64,000 nt of DNA from Climacium dendroides (Eukaryota; Streptophyta; Bryopsida; Hypnales; Climaciaceae): contig OX467088.1 of assembly GCA_950106755.1 (NCBI GenBank), positions 29,350,401-29,414,400 on the forward strand. Direction: 5' to 3'. A program made the translations under genes and the position numbers. Under the pieces are notes generated by a model. It did not search any database. It was given only the letters and a program-made list of their open reading frames with translations, and was not told the DNA's origin. Positions within the stretch are counted from its first letter, which is position 1, and every line of letters begins with the position of its first letter. Below are positions 1 through 11,969 of this stretch, piece by piece.

Positions 1-58
1 TCCGCACACTTTCTAATTCAATGGAAACTGGTTTAAAAAAAAAAAAAAATTAAAAATC

Positions 59-257
59 ATGCTCTATTTAATAGAAACCAAACCAATAACTTATATCCGT
101 TTGACGTGCAAGCACGTCCCAAAACATAACACACAACTTGCAAATCTTCGAAATAATTACGATTCATGGAAAAATCAAGTTGAGGAGGACACTATTGCTT
201 CCCCACACTTTCTCATTTAATAGAAATGGGTTTTTAAAAAAAACAAATTTAAAAATC
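59..257 (+). repeat. Reference monomer, tail type B (199 bp)
   Basis: First complete monomer of the window, used as a reference. It carries the intact dyad (103-118), the V block gttgaggaggacact, and tail type B: catttaatagaaatggg, ttttt, eight A, c, aaattt. Tail B holds a second exact copy of the 12-mer atttaatagaaa, 50 bp before the copy that opens the next monomer. A hand count gives 64 G+C in 199 bp (32%). The B tail occurs throughout the window, usually followed by an A-tailed monomer. A minor form, b, has one T fewer and one A more (gggttttaaaaaaaaac), so its length is unchanged. Confidence 0.95.
103..118. repeat. Perfect dyad gacgtgc-aa-gcacgtc (representative copy)
   Basis: Two 7-bp arms, GACGTGC and GCACGTC, are exact reverse complements separated by AA. 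The element sits about 45 bp after the monomer ATG. The perfect form is common from 1 to about 19 kb and afterwards nearly absent (I noted isolated copies near 24,520 and 54,083). Elsewhere one or both arms are broken: gacatg, cacatg, cacgtg, catgtg or tacgtg on the left arm, gctcgtc or gcacgac on the right. Such a dyad could extrude a small hairpin or bind a dimeric protein. That function is inference only. Confidence 0.8.
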
Positions 258-276
258 ATGCTCTATTTAATAGAAA
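215..276 (+). repeat. Internal direct subrepeat atttaatagaaa (two copies, 50 bp apart)
   Basis: The 12-mer atttaatagaaa is present at 215-226 in the B tail and again at 265-276 at the start of the next monomer. The corresponding place in A tails reads attcaatggaaact, which matches the monomer-start version atttaatagaaacc at 11 of 14 positions. Every monomer thus holds two related copies of a short motif. This suggests either that the monomer grew by an internal duplication or that the tail was converted by the head segment. Confidence 0.75.
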
Positions 277-455
277 CCAAACCAATAACTTATATCCGTT
301 TCACATGCAAGCACGTCCCAAAACATAACACACAACTTGCAAATCTTCGAAATAATTACGATTCATGGAAAAATCAATTTGAAGAGGACCCTATTGCTTC
401 CCCACACTTTCTAATTCAATGGAAACTGGTTTAAAAAAAAAAAAAATTAAAAATC
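258..455 (+). repeat. Reference monomer, tail type A (198 bp)
   Basis: Second complete monomer. It has the dyad variant cacatgcaagcacgtc, the F block tttgaagaggaccct, and tail type A: ctaattcaatggaaactggttt followed by 14 A and ttaaaaatc. Tail A and tail B differ at many bases over the last 45 bp, far more than the bodies of the monomers differ from each other. The two tails therefore behave as two old sequence families that share a homogenised body. A-tailed monomers are the most common type across the window. Confidence 0.95.
434..447 (+). repeat. Poly(A) tract of an A-tailed monomer (representative)
   Basis: An uninterrupted run of 14 A follows ggttt and precedes ttaaaaatc. Across the window the run is 13, 14 or 15 long, and the length goes with the subtype: 13 in most left-hand T monomers, 14 in ordinary A tails, 15 in the monomers marked by ttccgcac. 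C tails break the run with one c, and D tails with two t. Because the runs are always on this strand, the array has a strong A/T strand asymmetry at 198 bp spacing. Confidence 0.85.
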
Positions 456-654
456 ATGCTCTATTTAATAGAAACCAAACCAATAACTTATATCCGTTTG
501 ACATGCAAGCACGTCCCAAAACATAACACACAACTTGCAAATCTTCGAAATAATTACGATTCATGGAGAAATCAAGTTGAGGAGGACACTATTGCTTCCC
601 CACACTTTCTCATTTAATAGAAATGGGTTTTAAAAAAAAACAAATTTAAAAATC
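456..654 (+). repeat. Monomer subtype R (ggagaaatc) with b tail
   Basis: This monomer carries a single A-to-G change that gives catggagaaatcaagttgagg in place of catggaaaaatc, and always appears with the b form of the tail. The same linked pair recurs in the 6-mer and 10-mer units (for example near 5131, 6321, 7909, 9895), in the 11-mer, and in the 13-mer units near 34107, 47399 and 51369. It is a useful phase marker for HOR alignment. One later monomer (10288-10297) carries the G change together with an unusual neighbour context, suggesting local gene conversion. Confidence 0.85.
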
Positions 655-853
655 ATGCTCTATTTAATAGAAACCAAACCAATAACTTATATCCGTTTGA
701 CGTGCAAGCACGTCCCAAAACATAACACACAACTTGCAAATCTTCGAAATAATTACGATTCATGGAAAAATCAAGTTGAGGAGGACACTATTGCTTCCCC
801 ACACTTTCTCATTTAATAGAAATGGGTTTTTAAAAAAAACAAATTTAAAAATC

Positions 854-1050
854 ATGCTCTATTTAATAGAAACCAAACCAATAACTTATATCCGTTTGAC
901 ATGCAAGCACGTCCCAAAACATAACACACAACTTGCAAATCTCCGAAATAATTACGATTCATGGAAAAATCAATTTGAAGAGGACCCTTTTACTTCCCCA
1001 CACTTTCTAATTCAATGGAAACTGGTTTAAAAAAAAAAAAATTAAAAATC
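854..1050 (+). repeat. Monomer subtype T (ctccga ... cccttttacttcc)
   Basis: This 197 bp monomer combines ctccga (instead of cttcga) with cccttttacttcc (instead of ccctattgcttcc) about 60 bp downstream, then an A tail with A13. The pair is inherited together in almost all T monomers in the window. It is rare on the left (near 940, 3520, 12650, 14040, 15430) and becomes frequent from 27 kb to 55 kb, where it typically follows a B-tailed monomer. In many right-hand copies the tail reads ggaaattgg rather than ggaaactgg. Confidence 0.88.
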
Positions 1051-1248
1051 ATGCTCTATTTAATAGAAACCAAACCAATAACTTATATCCGTTTGACGTG
1101 CAAGCACGTCCCAAAACATAACACACAACTTGCAAATCTTCGAAATAATTACGATTCATGGAAAAATCAATCTGAAGAGGACCCTATTGCTTCCCCACAC
1201 TTTCTAATTCAATGGAAACTGGTTTAAAAAAAAAAAAAATTAAAAATC
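1051..1248 (+). repeat. Monomer subtype S (tctgaagagg)
   Basis: An A-tailed monomer in which tttgaagagg is changed to tctgaagagg, with the intact dyad gacgtgcaagcacgtc. It is a fixed member of the 6-mer (third position) and the 10-mer (fifth and, with a cacatg dyad, ninth position) between 4.4 and 12 kb, and also of the 11-mer. Beyond about 26 kb I no longer see it, so it belongs to the left-hand lineage of the array. Confidence 0.85.
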
Positions 1249-2440
1249 ATGCTCTATTTAATAGAAACCAAACCAATAACTTATATCCGTTTGACGTGCA
1301 AGCACGTCCCAAAACATAACACACAACTTGCAAATCTTCGAAATAATTACGATTCATGGAAAAATCAAGTTGAGGAGGACACTATTGCTTCCCCACACTT
1401 TCTCATTTAATAGAAATGGGTTTTAAAAAAAAACAAATTTAAAAATCATGCTCTATTTAATAGAAACCAAACCAATAACTTATATCCGTTTCACATGCAA
1501 GCACGTCCCAAAACATAACACACAACTTGCAAATCTTCGAAATAATTACGATTCATGGAAAAATCAATTTGAAGAGGACCCTATTGCTTCCCCACACTTT
1601 CTAATTCAATGGAAACTGGTTTAAAAAAAAAAAAAATTAAAAATCATGCTCTATTTAATAGAAACCAAACCAATAACTTATATCCGTTTGACGTGCAAGC
1701 ACGTCCCAAAACATAACACACAACTTGCAAATCTTCGAAATAATTACGATTCATGGAAAAATCAATTTGAAGAGGACCCTATTGCTTCCGCACACTTTCT
1801 AATTCAATGGAAACTGGTTTAAAAAAAAAAAAAAATTAAAAATCATGCTCTATTTAATAGAAACCAAACCAATAACTTATATCCGTTTGACGTGCAAGCA
1901 CGTCCCAAAACATAACACACAACTTGCAAATCTTCGAAATAATTACGATTCATGGAAAAATCAAGTTGAGGAGGACACTATTGCTTCCCCACACTTTCTC
2001 ATTTAATAGAAATGGGTTTTAAAAAAAAACAAATTTAAAAATCATGCTCTATTTAATAGAAACCAAACCAATAACTTATATCCGTTTCACATGCAAGCAC
2101 GTCCCAAAACATAACACACAACTTGCAAATCTTCGAAATAATTACGATTCATGGAAAAATCAATTTGAAGAGGACCCTATTGCTTCCCCACACTTTCTAA
2201 TTCAATGGAAACTGGTTTAAAAAAAAAAAAAATTAAAAATCATGCTCTATTTAATAGAAACCAAACCAATAACTTATATCCGTTTGACGTGCAAGTACGT
2301 CCCAAAACATAACACACAACTTGCAAATCTTCGAAATAATTACGATTCATGGAAAAATCAATTTGAAGAGGACCCTATTGCTTCCGCACACTTTCTAATT
2401 CAATGGAAACTGGTTTAAAAAAAAAAAAAAATTAAAAATC
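1249..2440 (+). repeat. Trimer HOR, 596 bp, two copies
   Basis: Three monomers (V block with b tail; cacatg dyad with F block and A tail; intact dyad with F block, ttccgcac and A15) occur at 1249-1844 and again at 1845-2440. The G of the private ttccgcac change lies at 1790 and 2386, exactly 596 bp apart. One extra difference in the second copy is gcaagtacgtcc near 2295. The following unit at 2441 starts in the same way but then changes to the 6-mer order, so this trimer looks like an early or shortened form of the neighbouring 6-mer. Confidence 0.75.
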
Positions 2441-4424
2441 ATGCTCTATTTAATAGAAACCAAACCAATAACTTATATCCGTTTGACGTGCAAGCACGTC
2501 CCAAAACATAACACACAACTTGCAAATCTTCGAAATAATTACGATTCATGGAAAAATCAAGTTGAGGAGGACACTATTGCTTCCCCACACTTTCTCATTT
2601 AATAGAAATGGGTTTTTAAAAAAAACAAATTTAAAAATCATGCTCTATTTAATAGAAACCAAACCAATAACTTATATCCGTTTCACATGCAAGCACGTCC
2701 CAAAACATAACACACAACTTGCAAATCTTCGAAATAATTACGATTCATGGAAAAATCAATTTGAAGAGGACCCTATTGCTTCCCCACACTTTCTAATTCA
2801 ATGGAAACTGGTTTAAAAAAAAAAAAAATTAAAAATCATGCTCTATTTAATAGAAACCAAACCAATAACTTATATCCGTTTGACGTGCAAGCACGTCCCA
2901 AAACATAACACACAACTTGCAAATCTTCGAAATAATTACGATTCATGGAAAAATCAATCTGAAGAGGACCCTATTGCTTCCCCACACTTTCTAATTCAAT
3001 GGAAACTGGTTTAAAAAAAAAAAAAATTAAAAATCATGCTCTATTTAATAGAAACCAAACCAATAACTTATATCCGTTTCACATGCAAGCACGTCCCAAA
3101 ACATAACACACAACTTGCAAATCTTCGAAATAATTACGATTCATGGAGAAATCAAGTTGAGGAGGACACTATTGCTTCCCCACACTTTCTCATTTAATAG
3201 AAATGGGTTTTAAAAAAAAACAAATTTAAAAATCATGCTCTATTTAATAGAAACCAAACCAATAACTTATATCCGTTTCACATGCAAGCACGTCCCAAAA
3301 CATAACACACAACTTGCAAATCTTCGAAATAATTACGATTCATGGAAAAATCAAGTTGAGGAGGACACTATTGCTTCCCCACACTTTCTCATTTAATAGA
3401 AATGGGTTTTTAAAAAAAACAAATTTAAAAATCATGCTCTATTTAATAGAAACCAAACCAATAACTTATATCCGTTTGACATGCAAGCACGTCCCAAAAC
3501 ATAACACACAACTTGCAAATCTCCGAAATAATTACGATTCATGGAAAAATCAATTTGAAGAGGACCCTTTTACTTCCCCACACTTTCTAATTCAATGGAA
3601 ACTGGTTTAAAAAAAAAAAAATTAAAAATCATGCTCTATTTAATAGAAACCAAACCAATAACTTATATCCGTTTGACGTGCAAGCACGTCCCAAAACATA
3701 ACACACAACTTGCAAATCTTCGAAATAATTACGATTCATGGAAAAATCAATCTGAAGAGGACCCTATTGCTTCCCCACACTTTCTAATTCAATGGAAACT
3801 GGTTTAAAAAAAAAAAAAATTAAAAATCATGCTCTATTTAATAGAAACCAAACCAATAACTTATATCCGTTTGACGTGCAAGCACGTCCCAAAACATAAC
3901 ACACAACTTGCAAATCTTCGAAATAATTACGATTCATGGAAAAATCAAGTTGAGGAGGACACTATTGCTTCCCCACACTTTCTCATTTAATAGAAATGGG
4001 TTTTAAAAAAAAACAAATTTAAAAATCATGCTCTATTTAATAGAAACCAAACCAATAACTTATATCCGTTTCACATGCAAGCACGTCCCAAAACATAACA
4101 CACAACTTGCAAATCTTCGAAATAATTACGATTCATGGAAAAATCAATTTGAAGAGGACCCTATTGCTTCCCCACACTTTCTAATTCAATGGAAACTGGT
4201 TTAAAAAAAAAAAAAATTAAAAATCATGCTCTATTTAATAGAAACCAAACCAATAACTTATATCCGTTTGACGTGCAAGCACGTCCCAAAACATAACACA
4301 CAACTTGCAAATCTTCGAAATAATTACGATTCATGGAAAAATCAATTTGAAGAGGACCCTATTGCTTCCGCACACTTTCTAATTCAATGGAAACTGGTTT
4401 AAAAAAAAAAAAAAATTAAAAATC

Positions 4425-6806
4425 ATGCTCTATTTAATAGAAACCAAACCAATAACTTATATCCGTTTGACGTGCAAGCACGTCCCAAAACATAACACAC
4501 AACTTGCAAATCTTCGAAATAATTACGATTCATGGAAAAATCAAGTTGAGGAGGACACTATTGCTTCCCCACACTTTCTCATTTAATAGAAATGGGTTTT
4601 TAAAAAAAACAAATTTAAAAATCATGCTCTATTTAATAGAAACCAAACCAATAACTTATATCCGTTTCACATGCAAGCACGTCCCAAAACATAACACACA
4701 ACTTGCAAATCTTCGAAATAATTACGATTCATGGAAAAATCAATTTGAAGAGGACCCTATTGCTTCCCCACACTTTCTAATTCAATGGAAACTGGTTTAA
4801 AAAAAAAAAAAATTAAAAATCATGCTCTATTTAATAGAAACCAAACCAATAACTTATATCCGTTTGACGTGCAAGCACGTCCCAAAACATAACACACAAC
4901 TTGCAAATCTTCGAAATAATTACGATTCATGGAAAAATCAATCTGAAGAGGACCCTATTGCTTCCCCACACTTTCTAATTCAATGGAAACTGGTTTAAAA
5001 AAAAAAAAAATTAAAAATCATGCTCTATTTAATAGAAACCAAACCAATAACTTATATCCGTTTCACATGCAAGCACGTCCCAAAACATAACACACAACTT
5101 GCAAATCTTCGAAATAATTACGATTCATGGAGAAATCAAGTTGAGGAGGACACTATTGCTTCCCCACACTTTCTCATTTAATAGAAATGGGTTTTAAAAA
5201 AAAACAAATTTAAAAATCATGCTCTATTTAATAGAAACCAAACCAATAACTTATATCCGTTTCACATGCAAGCACGTCCCAAAACATAACACACAACTTG
5301 CAAATCTTCGAAATAATTACGATTCATGGAAAAATCAATTTGAAGAGGACCCTATTGCTTCCCCACACTTTCTAATTCAATGGAAACTGGTTTAAAAAAA
5401 AAAAAAATTAAAAATCATGCTCTATTTAATAGAAACCAAACCAATAACTTATATCCGTTTGACGTGCAAGCACGTCCCAAAACATAACACACAACTTGCA
5501 AATCTTCGAAATAATTACGATTCATGGAAAAATCAATTTGAAGAGGACCCTATTGCTTCCGCACACTTTCTAATTCAATGGAAACTGGTTTAAAAAAAAA
5601 AAAAAATTAAAAATCATGCTCTATTTAATAGAAACCAAACCAATAACTTATATCCGTTTGACGTGCAAGCACGTCCCAAAACATAACACACAACTTGCAA
5701 ATCTTCGAAATAATTACGATTCATGGAAAAATCAAGTTGAGGAGGACACTATTGCTTCCCCACACTTTCTCATTTAATAGAAATGGGTTTTTAAAAAAAA
5801 CAAATTTAAAAATCATGCTCTATTTAATAGAAACCAAACCAATAACTTATATCCGTTTCACATGCAAGCACGTCCCAAAACATAACACACAACTTGCAAA
5901 TCTTCGAAATAATTACGATTCATGGAAAAATCAATTTGAAGAGGACCCTATTGCTTCCCCACACTTTCTAATTCAATGGAAACTGGTTTAAAAAAAAAAA
6001 AAATTAAAAATCATGCTCTATTTAATAGAAACCAAACCAATAACTTATATCCGTTTGACGTGCAAGCACGTCCCAAAACATAACACACAACTTGCAAATC
6101 TTCGAAATAATTACGATTCATGGAAAAATCAATCTGAAGAGGACCCTATTGCTTCCCCACACTTTCTAATTCAATGGAAACTGGTTTAAAAAAAAAAAAA
6201 ATTAAAAATCATGCTCTATTTAATAGAAACCAAACCAATAACTTATATCCGTTTCACATGCAAGCACGTCCCAAAACATAACACACAACTTGCAAATCTT
6301 CGAAATAATTACGATTCATGGAGAAATCAAGTTGAGGAGGACACTATTGCTTCCCCACACTTTCTCATTTAATAGAAATGGGTTTTAAAAAAAAACAAAT
6401 TTAAAAATCATGCTCTATTTAATAGAAACCAAACCAATAACTTATATCCGTTTCACATGCAAGCACGTCCCAAAACATAACACACAACTTGCAAATCTTC
6501 GAAATAATTACGATTCATGGAAAAATCAATCTGAAGAGGACCCTATTGCTTCCCCACACTTTCTAATTCAATGGAAACTGGTTTAAAAAAAAAAAAAATT
6601 AAAAATCATGCTCTATTTAATAGAAACCAAACCAATAACTTATATCCGTTTGACGTGCAAGCACGTCCCAAAACATAACACACAACTTGCAAATCTTCGA
6701 AATAATTACGATTCATGGAAAAATCAATTTGAAGAGGACCCTATTGCTTCCGCACACTTTCTAATTCAATGGAAACTGGTTTAAAAAAAAAAAAAAATTA
6801 AAAATC
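4425..6806 (+). repeat. 6-mer HOR (alpha), 1191 bp, two copies
   Basis: Units at 4425-5615 and 5616-6806 share the order: V/B with intact dyad; F/A with cacatg; S/A with intact dyad; R/b with cacatg; F or S/A with cacatg; F/A with intact dyad, ttccgcac and A15. The ttccgcac marker repeats at 4370, 5561 and 6752, each 1191 bp apart. The only block-level difference I see is the fifth monomer, F in the first copy and S in the second. The S form is the one carried forward into the adjacent 10-mer. Confidence 0.85.
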
Positions 6807-9800
6807 ATGCTCTATTTAATAGAAACCAAACCAATAACTTATATCCGTTTGACGTGCAAGCACGTCCCAAAACATAACACACAACTTGCAAATCTTCGAA
6901 ATAATTACGATTCATGGAAAAATCAAGTTGAGGAGGACACTATTGCTTCCCCACACTTTCTCATTTAATAGAAATGGGTTTTTAAAAAAAACAAATTTAA
7001 AAATCATGCTCTATTTAATAGAAACCAAACCAATAACTTATATCCGTTTCACATGCAAGCACGTCCCAAAACATAACACACAACTTGCAAATCTTCGAAA
7101 TAATTACGATTCATGGAAAAATCAATTTGAAGAGGACTCTATTGCTTCCCCACACTTTCTAATTCAATGGAAACTGGTTTAAAAAAAAAAAAAATTAAAA
7201 ATCATGCTCTATTTAATAGAAACCAAACCAATAACTTATATCCGTTTGACGTGCAAGCACGTCCCAAAACATAACACACAACTTGCAAATCTTCGAAATA
7301 ATTACGATTCATGGAAAAATCAAGTTGAGGAGGACACTATTGCTTCCCCACACTTTCTCATTTAATAGAAATGGGTTTTTAAAAAAAACAAATTTAAAAA
7401 TCATGCTCTATTTAATAGAAACCAAACCAATAACTTATATCCGTTTCACGTGCAAGCACGTCCCAAAACATAACACACAACTTGCAAATCTTCGAAATAA
7501 TTACGATTCATGGAAAAATCAATTTGAAGAGGACCCTATTGCTTCCCCACACTTTCTAATTCAATGGAAACTGGTTTAAAAAAAAAAAAAATTAAAAATC
7601 ATGCTCTATTTAATAGAAACCAAACCAATAACTTATATCCGTTTGACGTGCAAGCACGTCCCAAAACATAACACACAACTTGCAAATCTTCGAAATAATT
7701 ACGATTCATGGAAAAATCAATCTGAAGAGGACCCTATTGCTTCCCCACACTTTCTAATTCAATGGAAACTGGTTTAAAAAAAAAAAAAATTAAAAATCAT
7801 GCTCTATTTAATAGAAACCAAACCAATAACTTATATCCGTTTCACATGCAAGCACGTCCCAAAACATAACACACAACTTGCAAATCTTCGAAATAATTAC
7901 GATTCATGGAGAAATCAAGTTGAGGAGGACACTATTGCTTCCCCACACTTTCTCATTTAATAGAAATGGGTTTTAAAAAAAAACAAATTTAAAAATCATG
8001 CTCTATTTAATAGAAACCAAACCAATAACTTATATCCGTTTCACATGCAAGCACGTCCCAAAACATAACACACAACTTGCAAATCTTCGAAATAATTACG
8101 ATTCATGGAAAAATCAAGTTGAGGAGGACCCTATTGCTTCCCCACACTTTCTCATTTAATAGAAATGGGTTTTTAAAAAAAACAAATTTAAAAATCATGC
8201 TCTATTTAATAGAAACCAAACCAATAACTTATATCCGTTTGACATGCAAGCACGTCCCAAAACATAACACACAACTTGCAAATCTTCGAAATAATTACGA
8301 TTCATGGAAAAATCAAGTTGAGGAGGACACTATTGCTTCCCCACACTTTCTCATTTAATAGAAATGGGTTTTAAAAAAAAACAAATTTAAAAATCATGCT
8401 CTATTTAATAGAAACCAAACCAATAACTTATATCCGTTTCACATGCAAGCACGTCCCAAAACATAACACACAACTTGCAAATCTTCGAAATAATTACGAT
8501 TCATGGAAAAATCAATCTGAAGAGGACCCTATTGCTTCCCCACACTTTCTAATTCAATGGAAACTGGTTTAAAAAAAAAAAAAATTAAAAATCATGCTCT
8601 ATTTAATAGAAACCAAACCAATAACTTATATCCGTTTGACGTGCAAGCACGTCCCAAAACATAACACACAACTTGCAAATCTTCGAAATAATTACGATTC
8701 ATGGAAAAATCAATTTGAAGAGGACCCTATTGCTTCCGCACACTTTCTAATTCAATGGAAACTGGTTTAAAAAAAAAAAAAAATTAAAAATCATGCTCTA
8801 TTTAATAGAAACCAAACCAATAACTTATATCCGTTTGACGTGCAAGCACGTCCCAAAACATAACACACAACTTGCAAATCTTCGAAATAATTACGATTCA
8901 TGGAAAAATCAAGTTGAGGAGGACACTATTGCTTCCCCACACTTTCTCATTTAATAGAAATGGGTTTTTAAAAAAAACAAATTTAAAAATCATGCTCTAT
9001 TTAATAGAAACCAAACCAATAACTTATATCCGTTTCACATGCAAGCACGTCCCAAAACATAACACACAACTTGCAAATCTTCGAAATAATTACGATTCAT
9101 GGAAAAATCAATTTGAAGAGGACCCTATTGCTTCCCCACACTTTCTAATTCAATGGAAACTGGTTTAAAAAAAAAAAAAATTAAAAATCATGCTCTATTT
9201 AATAGAAACCAAACCAATAACTTATATCCGTTTGACGTGCAAGCACGTCCCAAAACATAACACACAACTTGCAAATCTTCGAAATAATTACGATTCATGG
9301 AAAAATCAAGTTGAGGAGGACACTATTGCTTCCCCACACTTTCTCATTTAATAGAAATGGGTTTTTAAAAAAAACAAATTTAAAAATCATGCTCTATTTA
9401 ATAGAAACCAAACCAATAACTTATATCCGTTTCACGTGCAAGCACGTCCCAAAACATAACACACAACTTGCAAATCTTCGAAATAATTACGATTCATGGA
9501 AAAATCAATTTGAAGAGGACCCTATTGCTTCCCCACACTTTCTAATTCAATGGAAACTGGTTTAAAAAAAAAAAAAATTAAAAATCATGCTCTATTTAAT
9601 AGAAACCAAACCAATAACTTATATCCGTTTGACGTGCAAGCACGTCCCAAAACATAACACACAACTTGCAAATCTTCGAAATAATTACGATTCATGGAAA
9701 AATCAATCTGAAGAGGACCCTATTGCTTCCCCACACTTTCTAATTCAATGGAAACTGGTTTAAAAAAAAAAAAAATTAAAAATCATGCTCTATTTAATAG

Positions 9801-11969
9801 AAACCAAACCAATAACTTATATCCGTTTCACATGCAAGCACGTCCCAAAACATAACACACAACTTGCAAATCTTCGAAATAATTACGATTCATGGAGAAA
9901 TCAAGTTGAGGAGGACACTATTGCTTCCCCACACTTTCTCATTTAATAGAAATGGGTTTTAAAAAAAAACAAATTTAAAAATCATGCTCTATTTAATAGA
10001 AACCAAACCAATAACTTATATCCGTTTCACATGCAAGCACGTCCCAAAACATAACACACAACTTGCAAATCTTCGAAATAATTACGATTCATGGAAAAAT
10101 CAAGTTGAGGAGGACCCTATTGCTTCCCCACACTTTCTCATTTAATAGAAATGGGTTTTTAAAAAAAACAAATTTAAAAATCATGCTCTATTTAATAGAA
10201 ACCAAACCAATAACTTATATCCGTTTGACATGCAAGCACGTCCCAAAACATAACACACAACTTGCAAATCTTCGAAATAATTACGATTCATGGAGAAATC
10301 AAGTTGAGGAGGACACTATTGCTTCCCCACACTTTCTCATTTAATAGAAATGGGTTTTAAAAAAAAACAAATTTAAAAATCATGCTCTATTTAATAGAAA
10401 CCAAACCAATAACTTATATCCGTTTCACATGCAAGCACGTCCCAAAACATAACACACAACTTGCAAATCTTCGAAATAATTACGATTCATGGAAAAATCA
10501 ATCTGAAGAGGACCCTATTGCTTCCCCACACTTTCTAATTCAATGGAAACTGGTTTAAAAAAAAAAAAAATTAAAAATCATGCTCTATTTAATAGAAACC
10601 AAACCAATAACTTATATCCGTTTGACGTGCAAGCACGTCCCAAAACATAACACACAACTTGCAAATCTTCGAAATAATTACGATTCATGGAAAAATCAAT
10701 TTGAAGAGGACCCTATTGCTTCCGCACACTTTCTAATTCAATGGAAACTGGTTTAAAAAAAAAAAAAAATTAAAAATCATGCTCTATTTAATAGAAACCA
10801 AACCAATAACTTATATCCGTTTGACGTGCAAGCACGTCCCAAAACATAACACACAACTTGCAAATCTTCGAAATAATTACGATTCATGGAAAAATCAAGT
10901 TGAGGAGGACACTATTGCTTCCCCACACTTTCTCATTTAATAGAAATGGGTTTTTAAAAAAAACAAATTTAAAAATCATGCTCTATTTAATAGAAACCAA
11001 ACCAATAACTTATATCCGTTTCACATGCAAGCACGTCCCAAAACATAACACACAACTTGCAAATCTTCGAAATAATTACGATTCATGGAAAAATCAATTT
11101 GAAGAGGACCCTATTGCTTCCCCACACTTTCTAATTCAATGGAAACTGGTTTAAAAAAAAAAAAAATTAAAAATCATGCTCTATTTAATAGAAACCAAAC
11201 CAATAACTTATATCCGTTTGACGTGCAAGCACGTCCCAAAACATAACACACAACTTGCAAATCTTCGAAATAATTACGATTCATGGAAAAATCAAGTTGA
11301 GGAGGACACTATTGCTTCCCCACACTTTCTCATTTAATAGAAATGGGTTTTTAAAAAAAACAAATTTAAAAATCATGCTCTATTTAATAGAAACCAAACC
11401 AATAACTTATATCCGTTTCACGTGCAAGCACGTCCCAAAACATAACACACAACTTGCAAATCTTCGAAATAATTACGATTCATGGAAAAATCAATTTGAA
11501 GAGGACCCTATTGCTTCCCCACACTTTCTAATTCAATGGAAACTGGTTTAAAAAAAAAAAAAATTAAAAATCATGCTCTATTTAATAGAAACCAAACCAA
11601 TAACTTATATCCGTTTGACGTGCAAGCACGTCCCAAAACATAACACACAACTTGCAAATCTTCGAAATAATTACGATTCATGGAAAAATCAATCTGAAGA
11701 GGACCCTATTGCTTCCCCACACTTTCTAATTCAATGGAAACTGGTTTAAAAAAAAAAAAAATTAAAAATCATGCTCTATTTAATAGAAACCAAACCAATA
11801 ACTTATATCCGTTTCACATGCAAGCACGTCCCAAAACATAACACACAACTTGCAAATCTTCGAAATAATTACGATTCATGGAGAAATCAAGTTGAGGAGG
11901 ACACTATTGCTTCCCCACACTTTCTCATTTAATAGAAATGGGTTTTAAAAAAAAACAAATTTAAAAATC
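6807..11969 (+). repeat. 10-mer HOR, 1986 bp, 2.6 copies
   Basis: Copies at 6807-8792, 8793-10778 and a partial third of six monomers at 10779-11969. The order is the 6-mer with one extra dimer (V/B plus F/A with a cacgtg dyad) after monomer 2 and another extra dimer (gttgaggaggaccct/B plus V/b) after the R monomer. The ttccgcac marker repeats at 6752, 8738 and 10724, exactly 1986 bp apart. Small private differences exist, such as gaggactct near 7137 in copy 1 and ggagaaatc near 10293 in copy 2. The third copy stops being aligned after its R monomer. Confidence 0.88.

Larger units (their letters stand above)
655..4424 (+). repeat. Partial 13-monomer offset repeat (2580 bp)
   Basis: Six monomers starting at 655 (V/B, T/A, S/A, V/b, F/A, F/A with ttccgcac) reappear in the same order from 3235, an offset of 2580 bp. 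After the sixth monomer the two stretches diverge, and the first monomer differs in its dyad. The offset happens to equal the length of the 13-mer units found beyond 33 kb, but the monomer content is different, so the two are not the same HOR. Confidence 0.65.

Noticed and set aside
90..120. tRNA or other RNA gene around the dyad
   Set aside because: The dyad is only 7 bp and no cloverleaf, D-loop or T-loop consensus is present.
130..170. CENP-B box
   Set aside because: The segment cttcgaaataattacga starts with TTCG and has an A at the right distance but lacks the CGGG core (tacg instead).
59..257. SINE-like element (body followed by poly(A))
   Set aside because: I find no RNA polymerase III A or B box and no target site duplications; the copies are strictly tandem, not dispersed.
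138..434. Recurrent open frame of about 98 codons (here and more than 80 similar ones)
   Set aside because: It begins at TTG, not ATG, spans one and a half monomers, ends in the A-tract region, and recurs only because the repeat recurs. Its length depends on poly(A) length and tail type. No signal of a gene.
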